From Akkermansia muciniphila (GTDB lineage Bacteria > Verrucomicrobiota > Verrucomicrobiia > Limisphaerales > BJHT01), in contig CAMAUZ010000007.1 of the NCBI GenBank assembly GCA_945861535.1, positions 62,001-126,000 on the forward strand: 64,000 nt of DNA, read 5' to 3'. A program made the position numbers and the translations under genes. Each line of letters starts with the position of its first letter. Position 1 is the first letter of the stretch. Under the pieces are notes generated by a model. It saw only the letters and a list, made by a program, of their open reading frames with translations. It did not search any database and was not told the DNA's origin. Shown here one piece after another: positions 62,594 to 64,000 of this stretch.

Positions 62594-63832
62594 GCCGTGT
62601 CTATGCAGGGGAAACTGCCGAGAGGACCCCAGAGACGCGAAGAACACAGAGCGGCGAAGCCGCTACCCACGGTGCGCGGCTGTGTCCGCCGAGGACCAGC
62701 CGCAGCAGCCCCGAAAGCTCGCACGCGCCCGTTGAAATCAGAGGCGTCCCCTGCGGCCAACCCGCTGCGGCTGGTGCGCCGCGCACACAGCCGCGCTCCG
62801 GGAAAAATCCTCGTGGCGCGCGAGGATTTTGCAGAGAGGTAGTACAGAGCGGCGAAGCCGCAACCAAAAGCGGAGCGCGACCGGTCCCCGGTCGCAGCGG
62901 CATCGTTGGAGCCGGGGCGCTGGGAATTTCCAGCACCTTGGCGGGTGCGGGGCCGCTGCGGGCGGGGACCGCCCGCGCGCCGAAAACGTGCGGCCCGCGA
63001 GGCTTTTGCCGCTGCCCTGGCCGCCAGCCGGCCACCAAAGAATTGTCGCCAACGCTTTGCTCTGTGTCCCGGAGGGACCCCGTAGGAAATTAGCCGGGGG
63101 CAAGCCCGCGCCCGCGGGCGCGGCCCCCGGTTACCTCGCCGAACGGGCCATGCCCCAGCGGGGCATCGAAGAAGTTTTTGGCGGCGCACTCGCGGCAACA
63201 TCACGCCGCCGCTCGTCGCCTCCGGCAGATCGGTTCGCCAGCGATCAGCTCTCCACGCGAGCCATTTCTTCGATGCCCCGCTGGGGCATGGAGTTACTCG
63301 GCACGATTTCCGGGGGCGGCGTCCGCTGGCGCGGACTTGCCCCCGGCTAATCTCCTCCGGCGTCCCTCCGGGACGGGACGGCCGCGCACTGACCAAGGGA
63401 AACCACCGGTGCGGGAATGGCGTTCCAAACTCCTGTGGTTGCGGCTGCGCCGCCCTGTACGACGACTCTGCAAAATCCTCGCGCGTCGCGAGAATTTCGG
63501 CGCGCGGGCGGTCCCCGCCCGCCGCGCGTACGCATGGCGAAAGTCGTCCGAGAATTCCAACGCTCCACTCACTCTTCACACGCTGCGACCGGGGACCGGT
63601 CGCGCTCCGCGAGGATATTTCACGGAGCGCGGCTGTGTGCGCGGAGCACCAGCCGCAGCAGGTTGTTCGCACGGGACGCCCCTGATTTCTTCGGGCGCCT
63701 GCGCGGTTTCGGGGCCGCTGCGGCTGGTCCTCGGCGGACACAGCCGCGCTCCGCTTGGGTGGCGGCTCCGCCGCTCTGCGTTCTACGCGCCGCGACCGCG
63801 TAGGCCGGCACGGGCCGCAAGCTCCGACACTA
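62594..63832. repeat. Large nested inverted-repeat element (62626-63790) and flanks
   Basis: Over 1.2 kb without a recognisable gene. The outer ends (62626-62660 and about 63765-63790) are degenerate family C termini. Next inside, 62647-62762 and 63669-63783 are complementary over more than 100 nt and include family G arms. A module with gcgaggattttgcagag occurs on each side. Near the centre a 44-nt pair of family M (63066-63109 with 63331-63374) encloses tgccccagcggggcatcgaa and its complement (near 63150 and 63266). The interior order parallels the element at 43079-43651. Confidence 0.85.
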
Positions 63833-64000
63833 TCACTTCGGCGCTCGCACACGCTGAGGCGGGAAGAACTCATCCCGCACCTTCCACACCGCCTCCATGT
63901 CGAGCTTCTCGCCGGCGAAGACGATCTGGCGGCTCTTCTTGTCCTTCCGGTTCTTAAGGTAGCGCGTCACGTTCATCCAACGGATGACCTGCTGGCCGCT
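63833..64000 (-). CDS. C-terminal part of a protein running off the window
   Basis: The last 55 codons of a minus-strand gene, ending TGA at 63833-63835: VIRWMNVTRYLKNRKDKKSR then QIVFAGEKLDMEAVWKVRDE and FFPPQRVRAPK. The composition is basic and helical. Too little remains to name the family. Confidence 0.5.
   Translation of the reverse strand, partial: SGQQVIRWMNVTRYLKNRKDKKSRQIVFAGEKLDMEAVWKVRDEFFPPQRVRAPK

Noticed and set aside
61303-63093. A 596-codon Arg-rich frame overlapping the ceramidase-like gene and running into the repeats
   Set aside because: Out of frame with the recognisable protein and continues through palindromic DNA.

Overview
This is a GC-rich stretch (about two thirds G+C by eye) of a bacterial chromosome, packed with housekeeping and envelope genes. 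No phage, plasmid, CRISPR or rRNA gene is visible, and I found no intact tRNA gene. The gene content points to Verrucomicrobiota, possibly the Pedosphaera/Limisphaera side of the phylum. The pointers are a secreted DUF6807 ('PmoA') protein, a Tat-exported ceramidase-like protein, a remnant of an ECF sigma factor of the THWSVVLAA type, a giant DUF4175-like protein, paired PilT ATPases, and intergenic repeats containing 'CCACAGAGACACGATGAACA'. The assignment is inference; no rRNA is present to confirm it.

Layout. 0-5 kb: Ogt, a lipid-flippase-like protein coupled to a sugar isomerase/epimerase-like protein, ribosomal protein S21, and an MNT/HEPN pair. 5-14 kb: a SWIM/SNF2 helicase, a 2-hydroxyacid dehydrogenase, aspS, a lower-GC three-gene cassette ending in an HNH nuclease, and a TrmN6-like methyltransferase. 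14.6-18.6 kb: a cobalamin module (riboswitch, attenuator-like terminator, BtuB-type receptor, BtuF-like binding protein, DUF71 ATPase). 18.7-30 kb: CCA-adding enzyme, LOG-family protein, ThiE, AccC/AccB, AroQ, O-antigen-ligase-like protein, TPR protein, alanine dehydrogenase, a lipoprotein and MobA. 30-48.3 kb, all on the minus strand: the DUF4175-like protein, a secreted unknown, a putative aminopeptidase lipoprotein, then HtrA protease - Gld-type ABC exporter - DUF4340 - AsmA-like protein. 48.7-56.6 kb: DUF2851, LacI regulator, NadK, TlyA, a small unknown and two PilT ATPases. 56.6-64 kb: a MidA-like methyltransferase, DUF6807 protein, AAA/DUF4143 ATPase, DUF1415 protein, ceramidase-like protein, and a repeat-dense tail ending in a partial gene.

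The most unusual property is the intergenic DNA. Nearly every larger gap holds a long, often near-perfect inverted repeat with arms of about 14 to 44 nt. They fall into at least ten sequence families, several recurring within the window. Some nest inside each other: two composite elements (43.1-43.7 kb and 62.6-63.8 kb) share termini with a small element at 8.5 kb and carry related internal palindromes. Some touch genes: one lies in frame inside ogt, one abuts the htrA start, and one sits beside a duplicated DUF4340 gene start. They resemble non-autonomous REP/MITE-like elements; no transposase or RAYT gene is visible here.

Where an open frame runs upstream into one of these repeats, I moved the start codon down to the first plausible in-frame start of the conserved protein. 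Those choices are stated in the entries.
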